NCBI GenBank assembly: GCA_019239425.1
Contig: JAFAZX010000012.1
Coordinates: forward strand, 115,680 to 179,679
DNA length: 64,000 bases
Source: Acidobacteriota bacterium
GTDB lineage: Bacteria > Acidobacteriota > Blastocatellia > Pyrinomonadales > Pyrinomonadaceae
Reading direction: 5' to 3'
The translations under genes and the position numbers were made by a program. The notes below the pieces were generated by a model that had not been told where the DNA came from, did no database searches, and saw only the letters and a program-made list of their open reading frames with translations. Below are positions 37,071 to 45,829 of this stretch, piece after piece (the first letter of the stretch is position 1; each line of letters opens with the position of its first letter).

Positions 37071-39165
37071 CGCCTCTACCTTTGAGCTTCCGTTCGAAGA
37101 AGTCCGTGGCCGCCGCGTAGGCGCGGAGCCAGTGGCGGTGGAGGAGGAAGTCGTGCACGTCGTCGGGGAAGACTATCTGCTCGAACTCGACGTGCTGCTC
37201 GCGGAGGCGGCGGACGAGGTCTACCGTCTGCGCGAAGGAGACGTTGCGGTCGTCGTCGCCGTGGATGAGGAGGACGGGCGAGCGCCACTTCTGGACGGAG
37301 CCGACGGGCGAGGCTTCGAGCGCGACCTTCTGCGCGTCGCGGCTGCTGTAGTCGATCCACGAAGCGCCCGAGATGCGCTGCGACCAGTCGTGTACGCCGT
37401 GCATGTCTACGCCCGCGGCGAAGACATCCGAGTCGCGCGCGAGCCCAAGGGCTGTTAAGTATCCGCCGTACGAGCCGCCCCACAGGCCGATACGCTTGTC
37501 GTCTACGTCAGCGCGGTTGCGGAGGTAGCGCGCGGCGGCGAGGACGTCCTGATACTCCGAAGCGCCGCGCGCGCCGCGCTTCGGTGCCATGCGGAACGCG
37601 CGGCCGTAGCCGATGCCGCTGCGGTAATTCACGGAGAGCACCGTGTAGCCTCTCGAAGCCAGGTACTGATTGAAGGCGTACGCGTTGTGGTAGTAGTACA
37701 TGTAATGCCAGCCGAGGAGCATCTGCCGCGAGGGGCCGCCGTGCATGAAGATGACGGCCGGAAGCTTCTCGCCTTTAGGTGCGCCCGCCGGCAGGAAGAG
37801 CTGGCCGTGGACTTCGAGGCCGTCCTCGGCTTTGAAGACGGCCTGCTGCGGCTCCACGAGTCTGGACGAAGGGAAGTCACGCGGGAGCGCGCCGGGCGCG
37901 AGCATGCGGCCGGGGCCGCCCGCGAGCGGCATCGCGTAAGGCATCGCGGGCTTGCGCGCGTCCGAGCCGAGGTGGACGAGGGTGTTGCCGTCGCCCGTTA
38001 CGACGGGGCTCCACTCGCTGCCCTTGCCGGACGTGAACGCGCGCGGGCTGCCGCCCGCCGTGCTAACGAAGAAGAGGTGGCGCCGGTCTATGTCGCCGCA
38101 GTTCGAAGAGAAGATGACGGAGCGCCGGTCGCCCGTGTAAGTCACGTCTTCGACTTCACAAGCGCCGGGCGTGAGCAGCTCGGCGCGCCCTCCCGAAGCG
38201 GGGACGCTGTAGAGGTGGCGCCAGCCGTCCTGCTCAGAGACGAAGACGAGACGGCCGTCCGCGCCCCACTGAAGAATCTCCTCGCCCGCGGGCGGCAGAG
38301 AGTCGTTCGCGCCGCGGCCGCTGCGCCAGACCTCGCGCGCCTCGCCCTCCGGATAGTCCGCGACCATGACGGCCCAGGGGTCTGGCTCGTCGCCGAGGAA
38401 GGTCGCGGGCTGGTTGATGTTCGTCGGCCTGCGCACGAAGGCGAGCCGCCGCCCGTCCGTCGACCAGCGCGGGGTCGAGTCGCGGTCGACGGTGGGCGAG
38501 ACGAAGTCGATGCTCTTCTTGACGGTGTCGTAGACGCCGACGAAGCTGTGGTCTCCGCGCGCGCTCGTGAAGGCGACGAGGCGGCCGTCCGGCGACCACT
38601 GCGGCGAGCCGTTCGAGCCGCGCGCCTGGAAGAGCTTGCGCGGCTCGCCGGCCGCCGGGCCGAGCGTGTTGACCCACAACTGACCGTCTCTCTCGAAGAC
38701 GACCTGCGGCCCCGTGGGCGAGGGCCTGGGGCCTTCGCCTTCGCCGAGCACGCGCACCTGTCCCGTCGTCCAGTTGGCCGCGAGCACCTGCTGCCTGACG
38801 CCTTCGGGGTCGCTCGTCGGGTTCGGCAACTCGCCCGAGCGGTTCTTGCCCCCGCCGCGAACGAAGACGACCCAGTTGCCGTCGGCGCTGAACGAAAGCT
38901 CGCTCAACTCCTGCCCGTCGTCTTTGTCGTAGCGCGTGAGCTGCCGCGCCTGGAACTGCGGCCCCTCGGCGACCCAGATGTTGCGCCTTCCTTCCGCGTC
39001 GAACGCCCAGGCGACGCGGCTCCCGCGCCGAGCGGCGACGAGGTCACTGGGGAAGGGCGAACTCGTAACCTGTTCGAGCGTGAACCCCTGGCCCTGCGCC
39101 GCGCACGGCAGCGCGCAGGCCGCGAGCAACAGAAGGCTTGCGAACGAGAGACGTAGAGTTTTCAT
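37048..39165 (-). CDS. S9 family prolyl oligopeptidase-like peptidase, exported
   Basis: A 705-residue serine peptidase with a signal peptide ([19 protein letters not shown]), an N-terminal seven-bladed propeller (residues about 40-430, with [25 protein letters not shown] and similar WSxDG repeats) and a C-terminal alpha/beta hydrolase domain. The triad is readable: Ser in [15 protein letters not shown], Asp in [15 protein letters not shown] and His in [11 protein letters not shown]. This is the DPP4/acylaminoacyl-peptidase branch that cuts short peptides, here probably in the periplasm. ATG 39165 is used; the TTG at 39171 is less likely. Its 3' end overlaps moaC. Confidence 0.93.
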
Positions 39166-39179
39166 CTTCAACCCTCAAA

Positions 39180-39299
<120 letters not shown>

Positions 39300-39302
39300 T
39301 TT

Positions 39303-40514
39303 TCAGCCGGGAAGGCGCACGACCTTGACGACACTGCCTGCCTCGGCGAGCTTAACTCCCGCGGGCACGACGACGAGCGCCGCGGCGCGCGCGAAGGCGA
39401 CGAAGTCGGAGGAGCCGCCCCACTTCAAAGGCTCGGCGAGTAGCCGACCATCACTGTCGGTCGAGAGCGCGGCGGGCAGATAACTCGCGCGCTCGGCCGC
39501 GCCCTTCGCGGGACGCGCGAGGACGGCCCGTTCTTCGAAAGGTTCGGGACGGGGCACGCCCTGCATCACGCGCAGCGCCGTCCGCGCGAAGAGGTTGAAG
39601 GTGACGCTGACCGAGACGGGGTTGCCCGGGAGCCCGAAGACGAGCGTGCCCCTCGGGAGCCGCGCGAAGACGGTCGGCTTGCCGGGCCGGAGCGCCACGC
39701 GCTCGAAGAAGGTTTCGGCGCCGAGCGCGTGGAGCGCCGCCTTCGTGAAGTCGTAACGCCCCATCGACACGCCGCCCGAGAGCACGAGCATGTCCGCACG
39801 CGCCGCCGCCTGCTCTATCTCTCGACGCAACAACTCGGGGTCGTCGCCCGCGAACGGCAGACGTTCGACTACGGCGCCGGCCAGTTGCGCGTAGGCCGCG
39901 AGCGAGTAGCTGTTCGAGTCTCGTATCTGATCCTCGCCCGGCTTCTCTCCGACCTGAACCAGCTCCGTCCCCGTCGCCAGCACCGCGGCGCGCGGACGCC
40001 GACGCACGGGCACCGACGCGTAGCCGAACGAGGCGAGCACCGCCATCCGCGCCGCGTTAATCTCCTCGCCCGCTTCGAGCACGCGCTCGCCCTCTCTGAT
40101 CTCGCTCGCGCGCGTGATGTAGAACTGTCCCGGCTCGGTCGCGCGCTCGATGGAGACGACAGAGCCGTCCTCCTCCTCGCGCGTCACCTCCACCTGCTGC
40201 ACAGAGTCTGCGCCTTTGGGCAGGGGCGCGCCCGTCATGATGCGCACGGCCTCGCCCGCTTGGAGCGTGCCGCGCCAGCCGCTCCCGGCCGCCGCCTCGC
40301 CCACGACGCGCAGGCGCGCGGGCGTCTCTCGCACGTCGGCCGAGCGCACGGCGTACCCGTCCATCTGCGCGCGGTCGAACGGCGGCAAGTCCGTGTCCGC
40401 GAACACGTCCGACGCCAGCACGCGCCCCAGCGCCTCGGCCAAAGCTACGCGCTCCGCCCCCAGCGGCTCCGTCCGCTCGACGACGATTCTGACGGCCTCG
40501 GTGACAGGAATCAT
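39303..40514 (-). CDS. moeA: Molybdopterin molybdotransferase
   Basis: A 403-residue MoeA that inserts molybdate into adenylated molybdopterin. Family features are the N-terminal VTEAVRIVVER and LPPFDRAQMDGYAVRSADV, the MoCF-binding core with VLATGTELV, DQIRDSNSYSLAAYAQLAGA and MLVLSGGVSMGRYDF, then GLPGNPVSVSVTFNLFARTA and a C-terminal beta-barrel domain IV ending with PAGVKLAEAGSVVKVV. It belongs to a leftward group with the S9 peptidase and moaC. The stop lies 4 bp from the arm of repeat G. Confidence 0.96.
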   Translation of the reverse strand: MIPVTEAVRIVVERTEPLGAERVALAEALGRVLASDVFADTDLPPFDRAQMDGYAVRSADVRETPARLRVVGEAAAGSGWRGTLQAGEAVRIMTGAPLPKGADSVQQVEVTREEEDGSVVSIERATEPGQFYITRASEIREGERVLEAGEEINAARMAVLASFGYASVPVRRRPRAAVLATGTELVQVGEKPGEDQIRDSNSYSLAAYAQLAGAVVERLPFAGDDPELLRREIEQAAARADMLVLSGGVSMGRYDFTKAALHALGAETFFERVALRPGKPTVFARLPRGTLVFGLPGNPVSVSVTFNLFARTALRVMQGVPRPEPFEERAVLARPAKGAAERASYLPAALSTDSDGRLLAEPLKWGGSSDFVAFARAAALVVVPAGVKLAEAGSVVKVVRLPG

Positions 40515-40523
40515 TTGTTTAAG

Positions 40524-40602
40524 TGATGAGTGATGAGTGATGAGTGATAAGAGAAGAACGCCGGGCCTTGTATTTTCTTATCACTCATCACTCATCACCC
40601 TT
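40524..40602. repeat. TGATGAG short-word inverted repeat, copy L
   Basis: The left arm (40524-40555) is four tandem TGATGAG/TGATAAG words; the right arm (40575-40602) is the complement, with a spacer of about 19 bp. The right arm overlaps the end of the nucleotidyltransferase gene and encodes its final residues (KGDE) and TGA stop. Confidence 0.88.
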
Positions 40603-41319
40603 CGTAGCCTCCTTCCTGAAGCCTTCGAAGAGTAGACCGCCGAAGGGCGCGAGCAGCTCTTCGACGAGGGCGATGGCGGGGCCGGGGCGTTTGTCTGCGA
40701 AGAGCGCTTCGAAGGCGCGCACGAACCGCTCGGCGAAGGCGGCGTCGGTCGCGCGCAGGCGGCGCGGGATCGTCTTGCTGTGCGCCGACCACATCCCGCG
40801 CGCGCGGAAGTAGAACTCGGCCGCGTCCTGGTAGAGCCACGCGCCGGTCGCCACCAACTCTTCCGGCGAACGCGGGAAACGCACGTCGTCAACCCAGTCG
40901 GTCAGGCGGTACCGACGCAGCGTCAACTCCCCTTCGTCCCAGGGCGGCGGCCCCGCGTCCAGCAACTCGCGCGCGCGGCGCTTCAGAGCCTCCGAGAACT
41001 CGCCCGGCTCCGGAACCTCCAGGCCCTCCCACACCATGCCCATCAGCGCCGGCACCCCGCGCAGCCTGTCCCGCTCGAAGAACACTTCCAGCGACCCCGC
41101 GTCGTTCACGAACGCCTCCACCGGCCAACCCCCGTACACGAAAGACTCTCGGTACGCGTTCGGCAGACTCTCATAGACCACCACGAGGTCGAGGTCGGAC
41201 GCGGGCGTCGCCTCCCCGCGCAGCACCGACCCGCCGAGGAAGATGACCCGCGCCCCTTCATACCTCTCCCGCCAGATTCCTCGGGCGGCTTCGACCGCTG
41301 AGACTTTCGGCGCGTCCAT
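40588..41319 (-). CDS. Nucleotidyltransferase-domain protein
   Basis: A 243-residue protein with a minimal nucleotidyltransferase (Pol-beta superfamily) site, FLGGSVLRGEATPASDLDLVVVY at about residues 27-49: G-S, then D-x-D as metal ligands. The third Asp is probably in VEAFVND. The C-terminal half is helical (ELVATGAWLYQDAAEFYFRA), resembling a HEPN/KNTase-C-like domain fused in the same chain. Such proteins are aminoglycoside-type transferases or MNT antitoxin relatives; no separate HEPN toxin gene is present, so the toxin-antitoxin reading is not supported. The last four residues come from repeat L. ATG 41319 was chosen over GTG 41325. Confidence 0.82.
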   Translation of the reverse strand: MDAPKVSAVEAARGIWRERYEGARVIFLGGSVLRGEATPASDLDLVVVYESLPNAYRESFVYGGWPVEAFVNDAGSLEVFFERDRLRGVPALMGMVWEGLEVPEPGEFSEALKRRARELLDAGPPPWDEGELTLRRYRLTDWVDDVRFPRSPEELVATGAWLYQDAAEFYFRARGMWSAHSKTIPRRLRATDAAFAERFVRAFEALFADKRPGPAIALVEELLAPFGGLLFEGFRKEATKGDE

Positions 41320-41351
41320 AAACACGAAAGTATTACCGACCCGTCAGCTTA

Positions 41352-41843
41352 TCAAGGGCTGGGCAGAATTTTTCTGCGGATTCGCGCCTGGTGGTGCCAG
41401 GCGTGTCGGAGCGGGTGGTCTTCGATGACGAACTGCGCCGTCATCGGCGCGCCGAAGCTCAGCGAGAAGGGCGCCGCCGTGTCCAGCTCGTCGTCCGTGA
41501 GTGCGCGCACCGCCTCGGCCGCCTCGTGACTGTTCCGGCGCAGGAGCGCGAGCGCGTCCTCCTTCGTCACCCCCGCGTAGTCGCGCGCGTGTTGGGCGTT
41601 AATCTGGGCGACGACCTCCCACGTGACGTCCGTGACGGCGTGCCCGCCGGCGACGGCGCGTACGACCTCTAGCTCGACCGGGTACATGCTCGCGACGTGA
41701 TGCACGACGACGCCGACCGTGCGGGTGTCACTGCCCGACACCGGCGCGCGCCACTGCTCTTCCGAGAGCCCTTCGGCGAAGGCTGCCAGCGCGGCGGCCC
41801 CCTCCTCGATCCGATCCGCAAGTAATTCAGCTCGACGACTCAT
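41352..41843 (-). CDS. DinB superfamily protein
   Basis: A 163-residue four-helix-bundle protein of the DinB/YfiT type. The metal-binding histidines characteristic of the fold are visible as VHHVASMYPVELEVV near residue 48 and HPLRHAWHHQARIRR near the end. Helices contain LAAFAEGLSEEQWRAPVSG and NSHEAAEAVRALTDDELDTA. Members are metal-dependent thiol transferases (bacillithiol or mycothiol) or have no known activity; which applies is unknown. It is followed leftward by the nucleotidyltransferase gene with a 32-bp gap. Confidence 0.88.
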   Translation of the reverse strand: MSRRAELLADRIEEGAAALAAFAEGLSEEQWRAPVSGSDTRTVGVVVHHVASMYPVELEVVRAVAGGHAVTDVTWEVVAQINAQHARDYAGVTKEDALALLRRNSHEAAEAVRALTDDELDTAAPFSLSFGAPMTAQFVIEDHPLRHAWHHQARIRRKILPSP

Positions 41844-41991
41844 GATGCCTCCTCCATTATGAATAACGGCGGGCCTTGGCCCGCTTGATTTCGCGACCCG
41901 TCAACGGTATACGCGTCGGGTGAGGTCTTGAAGACTTGACCGGGCGTCCCGTATTCTTGGCGCAAACGCCCGATTCCGTCAGGCAACCTGC

Positions 41992-42987
41992 ATGGATGTC
42001 CTTTCCGAAATCTTGAGGGTCGTGAGGCTCGACGGGGCGCTCTTCTTCAACGCGGAGTTCTCCGCCCCCTGGTGCATCAGCGAGCCCCGTTCGTCGGCCA
42101 TCGCCCACCACCTTTCCCCGGCGGCGGGGCACCTGATCCTTTATCACCTCTTGACGGAAGGGCGCGCCTACGCCATGTTGGCGGACGGGCGGCGGGAGGA
42201 GCTGAGCGCCGGGGACATCATCGTCTTCCCGCACGGCGACCCGCACCTCCTGGGCAACGGCTCGCCCGAAAGACCCGTAGACGCCTTCCAGACGTTCGGG
42301 AAAAATCTGACGGAAGGGTTCAAGCTCGCACGCTTCGGCGGCGGCGGCGAGGTCACGCGTTTCGTGTGCGGGTACATGGCCTGCGAGCCGCGCCTCAGCG
42401 AGGTCTTACTGGCGGGGCTGCCGGAGATGCTCAAGGTGCACGTCGCCGACGACCCTTCGGGCCGCTGGCTCGAAAACTCGATCCGCTTCTCGGTCGGCGA
42501 AGGTGAGGTGACGGACGCCGGCAGCGGGCTGGTGCTCGCCAAGCTGTCCGAGGTGCTGTTCGTCGAGACGCTCAGGCGCTACATCAACGCGCTGCCCCCG
42601 GGGCAGAAGGGCTGGCTCGCGGGCGCGCGCGACCCCGGCGTCGGCCAGGCCCTCGCACTCCTGCACAAGGAGCCCGCGCACCCCTGGACTGTCTCGGAAC
42701 TGGCGAGGCGCGTCGGCCTCTCACGCACACGGCTCGCCGAGCGCTTCAGCCATTTTCTGGCGGAGTCCCCGATGGCCTACCTGGCCCGCTGGCGTCTGAG
42801 GCTTGGGGCGGAGCGCCTACTTTCGACCGACGACAGCGTCGCGGAGGTCGCCGCCGCGGTCGGCTACGGCTCGGAGGCGTCATTCAGCCGTGCCTTCAAA
42901 CGTGAGTTCCAGCATCCTCCCGCCCGGTTCCGCCGCAAGCGCAGACGCGCACCGGCCGACAGCTTCGAGGAGACCCGCCCTCATTGA
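41992..42987 (+). CDS. AraC family transcriptional regulator with cupin sensor
   Basis: A 331-residue regulator. The N-terminal 190 residues form a cupin_6 (AraC-binding-like) sensor (RLDGALFFNAEFSAPWCIS, IIVFPHGDPHLLGNG). The C-terminal 100 residues carry two helix-turn-helix motifs (WTVSELARRVGLSRTRLAER, SVAEVAAAVGYGSEASFSRA) with the typical FSRAFKREF and PARFRR end. It would bind DNA as a dimer and respond to a small ligand. It is transcribed toward the multicopper-oxidase operon, but 746 bp and a palindromic element separate them, so regulation of that operon is only a possibility. Confidence 0.93.
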   Translation: MDVLSEILRVVRLDGALFFNAEFSAPWCISEPRSSAIAHHLSPAAGHLILYHLLTEGRAYAMLADGRREELSAGDIIVFPHGDPHLLGNGSPERPVDAFQTFGKNLTEGFKLARFGGGGEVTRFVCGYMACEPRLSEVLLAGLPEMLKVHVADDPSGRWLENSIRFSVGEGEVTDAGSGLVLAKLSEVLFVETLRRYINALPPGQKGWLAGARDPGVGQALALLHKEPAHPWTVSELARRVGLSRTRLAERFSHFLAESPMAYLARWRLRLGAERLLSTDDSVAEVAAAVGYGSEASFSRAFKREFQHPPARFRRKRRRAPADSFEETRPH

Positions 42988-43029
42988 AAACTCCACACGG
43001 ACTGTCCCCGGAAATTCTGAACGATACTG

Positions 43030-43240
43030 ATACCGACTTGCGAATTGAAATAAGGCCCCTTCACGCTGGGAGCGCGGGCATCCCTGCCCGCCAGCGTGCG
43101 AAAGCGCGCTGACCGTCTCCCTCTTAACCTCGACGTTGAGGTGTAAAGTCTCACGGCTTTCGCGCTGGCGCGCTCAGGCGGGCAGGGATGCCCGCGCTCC
43201 CGGCGAAGAGCCGGCCTTATTTCAATTCGCAAGTCGGTAT
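43030..43240. mobile_element. MITE-like element with 28-bp perfect TIRs and nested inner palindrome
   Basis: A 211-bp non-coding element. The terminal inverted repeats 43030-43057 and 43213-43240 are perfect 28-bp complements (begins ATACCGACTTGCGAATTGAA). Inside, 43068-43092 and 43177-43201 form a perfect 25-bp inverted repeat (GGGAGCGCGGGCATCCCTGC type) with the same centre, near 43135. No transposase, and no clear target-site duplication in the immediately flanking bases. It differs from the terminal IS repeats I can recall; the label MITE-like is descriptive. Confidence 0.8.
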
Positions 43241-43458
43241 GAAAAGTCGAATGAAGCAACATAGGCCAGTCGATTGCTGCCTGCAATGCAATGCGCCATT
43301 TTCAATGGCTGCACGAAAAACGTGTGACTTTGGTAGCGACCTCGTTGCATTGGCGCTTCACTTCCGCCCAAGATTTGGTAGTCCTGACGGTCGGCAGGTG
43401 CTGGATCGTGTGCCATTTTTCAATCCCAATGTAAGAGGCCCGTTACCGTGACTTTCAG
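43241..43458. other. Lower-GC stretch without a recognisable gene
   Basis: About 218 bp of distinctly less GC-rich sequence between the MITE-like element and the promoter. Short leftward frames exist but have no family signature. One frame reads HTIQHLPTVRTTKSWAEV, interrupted by a stop, which could be a decayed transposase or other remnant. I do not call a gene here. Confidence 0.4.
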
Positions 43459-43471
43459 TTGACAATAACCC

Positions 43472-43499
43472 TTGACAAACTTCCGAGGGGGCATATTAT
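43472..43499 (+). promoter_or_regulatory. Strong sigma-70-like promoter of the multicopper oxidase operon
   Basis: TTGACA (43472-43477), a 16-bp spacer and TATTAT (43494-43499). A second TTGACA lies at 43459-43464, thirteen bases further up. The predicted start leaves a leader of about 225 nt before the ATG at 43734. The leader has no ORF I can support and no recognised riboswitch. Confidence 0.75.
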
Positions 43500-43733
43500 A
43501 TGGGCGCTTTTACAATGGGTGAGACCTCGCAACTCGATCACCCGTAAAATCAGACAGCCCCAGAGCGCATAAACGATTCCTGTCGCTCTAGTAAGTCCTG
43601 CAACTCTGCCCCAGGTAAATCCTCTCACTTCGTCGCCGACGCCCGAACGCCACGGCGCGGGCACTCGCCACCCGTCCGTCACCCACGCCGATGAACGTCC
43701 GCTTGACGTGGCCCATCCGAAAGGAGCACCCCA

Positions 43734-45797
43734 ATGGCGCATTTCTCGAAAAGGAACCGCAGGAGGGAGAGGGAAGAACAGCAGGCCCTCAACAACCGCT
43801 TGGAGCTTGTGAAGGAGGGCTTCACACGCCGCGACCTCATCAGGATGGGCCTGATGACGAGCGCCGGCGTCCTCATCCCGAAGTCAGGACTCACCCACGC
43901 GCAGACCGCCCAGTCGAGCAGCTGGGGCGGCGGCGGCAGCTACGGCGGCGGGAGTAGTTGCTACGGCGGCTGCAACGTCGGGTGCAGCCCGCAGCCCGCG
44001 CAGGTCTTCGTAGACCCGCTCCCCATCCCGCCGGAGCTGCCCGCGCGCCCGATCACAGACCCCGGCCTACAGTTCGGCGCGCCTCCTTCTCTGTGCCCTA
44101 ACAACGCGCCGAACCCGAACAACGGCGGCCTCCCCTACGAGGGGCGCGGCCAGTTCAACGGCTCGCTGCGGCCCGGCACCGACTGCTTCCAGTTCTTCAA
44201 CCAGTACGCGCCGCAGCAATACTTCGTCCAGCGCCTCCGGGCCAACCCGAACTTCCGCTTCACCTCGGACACGAACATCCCCGCCCAGACCATCTGGGGC
44301 TTCAACACGGGCGGCTCCTCGTCCTCCGACGTGGCGACCTTCCCGGCCCCGACCATCGTCACGCGCTACCAGCAGCCGTGGGTCATCCGCCGCTTCAACG
44401 AGCTGCCCACGCAGAGCCAGAACGGCGGCTTCGGCGTTCCCGAGGTCTCCACGCACCTGCACAACTTCCACACCGCGCCCGAATCCGACGGCGGCCCCTG
44501 CCGCTGGTTCTTCCGCGGCCAGTATTTCGACCAATACTTCACGGCGCAGCAGGCCGGCTTCGCCTCCGACCACCAGCCGAACGGCGACATCAACGAGTCG
44601 CTCTCGACGCTCTGGTACCACGACCACCGCATCGACCACACCGCCGAGAACGTCTACAAGGGGATGGCCGGCTTCCACCTCATGTTCAACCAGTACGACA
44701 CGGGGAACGAGACGACCGGCTTCCGCCTGCCGAGCTACCCGCAGTACGACATCCCCATCATGCTCGCCGACAAGCTGCTCGACCCCTCGACGGGCCAGCT
44801 CTGCTTCGACACCTTCAACTTCAAGGGGCTGCTCGGCGACGTACAGCTCGCCAACGGCGTCATCCAGCCCTACCTCAACGTCAGCGCGCGGCGCTACCGC
44901 TTCCGCGTCCTCGACGGCGGCCCCTCGCGCTTCTACGAGCTATTCCTCACAGACCCGCAAAGCCCTTCGACCGTCATCCCCTTCTGGGTCGTCGCCAACG
45001 ACGGCAACCTCCTGCCGACGCCCATCCAGGTGACGAGCTTCCGCCTCAGCGTCGGCGAGCGTTACGACATCATCATCGACTTCAACAAGGTGAAGAGTCT
45101 CATCGGCAGCCACACCGCCGTCCGCCTTGAGAATCGGCTGCAACAGACCGACGGCCAGGGGCCGAGCTGCACCGTCCTCGCCGCCGGACAGGGCGTCTCC
45201 TGCGTCGAGTTCCGCATCGGCGCGGCGGCGACCGACAACAGCGTCGACCCGGCGACGCACCCGACCTTCTACCAGCTCCCCTCGGTCGTCACGCCGCGCC
45301 TCACGCGCAACTTCAAGTTCGACCGCAACAACGGCCAGTGGACGGTCAACAACAGGTTCGCGAGCTGCAACGAGCTGCGCTTCACCGTGACGCAGAACTC
45401 GGCGGAGAACTGGCTCATCCAGAACCCGCGCGACGACTGGCAGCACCCCATCCACGTCCACTTCGAGGAGCACCAGATACTCACGCGCTCAACCAACGGC
45501 GGGCGCTACTCAAGCTACAGCGGGTCGAGCTTCAACAGCAGCTACGGCAACGGCTGCGCCTTCCAGGGCGGGGGCGGCGGCATGAGCGCCAGCCGCTCCG
45601 GCGTCCCCAACGTCGAGGTCTCGCGCAAGGACGTGACGCGCCTTCAGGGCGACGAGGACGCGAAGCTCTTCTTCCGCTTCCGCGACTTCACGGGCGACTA
45701 CCCGATGCATTGCCACAACGTCGTCCACGAGGATCACGCCATGATGCTCCTCTTCCAGGTGCAGCCCGGCGTCACCGACAACAACCAGAACCCATAA
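43734..45797 (+). CDS. Tat-exported multicopper oxidase (CotA/bilirubin oxidase-like)
   Basis: A 687-residue laccase-type oxidase. The Tat signal FTRRDLIRMGLMTSAGVLI (about residues 31-49) directs folded export. All four copper motifs are intact: THLHNFH (H241, H243), WYHDHRIDHT (H296, H298), HPIHVHF (H571, H574, H576) and HCHNVVHEDHAM (H659, C660, H661, H665, axial M670), so type 1, 2 and 3 copper sites are complete. A Gly/Ser/Cys-rich linker (GGGGSYGGGSSCYGGCNVGC) follows the signal, and a Ser/Gly insert lies near 600. It oxidises phenolics, Mn, Cu or bilirubin-like substrates with O2; the true substrate is unknown. It is 32 bp upstream of the SCO gene. Confidence 0.94.
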   Translation: MAHFSKRNRRREREEQQALNNRLELVKEGFTRRDLIRMGLMTSAGVLIPKSGLTHAQTAQSSSWGGGGSYGGGSSCYGGCNVGCSPQPAQVFVDPLPIPPELPARPITDPGLQFGAPPSLCPNNAPNPNNGGLPYEGRGQFNGSLRPGTDCFQFFNQYAPQQYFVQRLRANPNFRFTSDTNIPAQTIWGFNTGGSSSSDVATFPAPTIVTRYQQPWVIRRFNELPTQSQNGGFGVPEVSTHLHNFHTAPESDGGPCRWFFRGQYFDQYFTAQQAGFASDHQPNGDINESLSTLWYHDHRIDHTAENVYKGMAGFHLMFNQYDTGNETTGFRLPSYPQYDIPIMLADKLLDPSTGQLCFDTFNFKGLLGDVQLANGVIQPYLNVSARRYRFRVLDGGPSRFYELFLTDPQSPSTVIPFWVVANDGNLLPTPIQVTSFRLSVGERYDIIIDFNKVKSLIGSHTAVRLENRLQQTDGQGPSCTVLAAGQGVSCVEFRIGAAATDNSVDPATHPTFYQLPSVVTPRLTRNFKFDRNNGQWTVNNRFASCNELRFTVTQNSAENWLIQNPRDDWQHPIHVHFEEHQILTRSTNGGRYSSYSGSSFNSSYGNGCAFQGGGGGMSASRSGVPNVEVSRKDVTRLQGDEDAKLFFRFRDFTGDYPMHCHNVVHEDHAMMLLFQVQPGVTDNNQNP

Positions 45798-45829
45798 GGC
45801 GAAGCACACACGAGAAAGGAGCGGAGACT

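Noticed and set aside
40588..41843. Nucleotidyltransferase and DinB genes as a toxin-antitoxin pair
   Set aside because: Sizes and motifs do not match known MNT/HEPN pairs, and DinB proteins are not known partners.
42981..43286. Leftward 101-codon frame through the MITE-like element
   Set aside because: It is read from the palindrome arms and has no family similarity.
43222..43416. Leftward 64-codon frame in the lower-GC gap
   Set aside because: No recognised motif; might be a decayed remnant, but the evidence is not enough to call a gene.
45338..45829. Upstream extension of the SCO frame into the multicopper oxidase gene
   Set aside because: The extra residues are a shadow of the oxidase. 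The ATG at 45830 has a good ribosome-binding site and a Tat leader.
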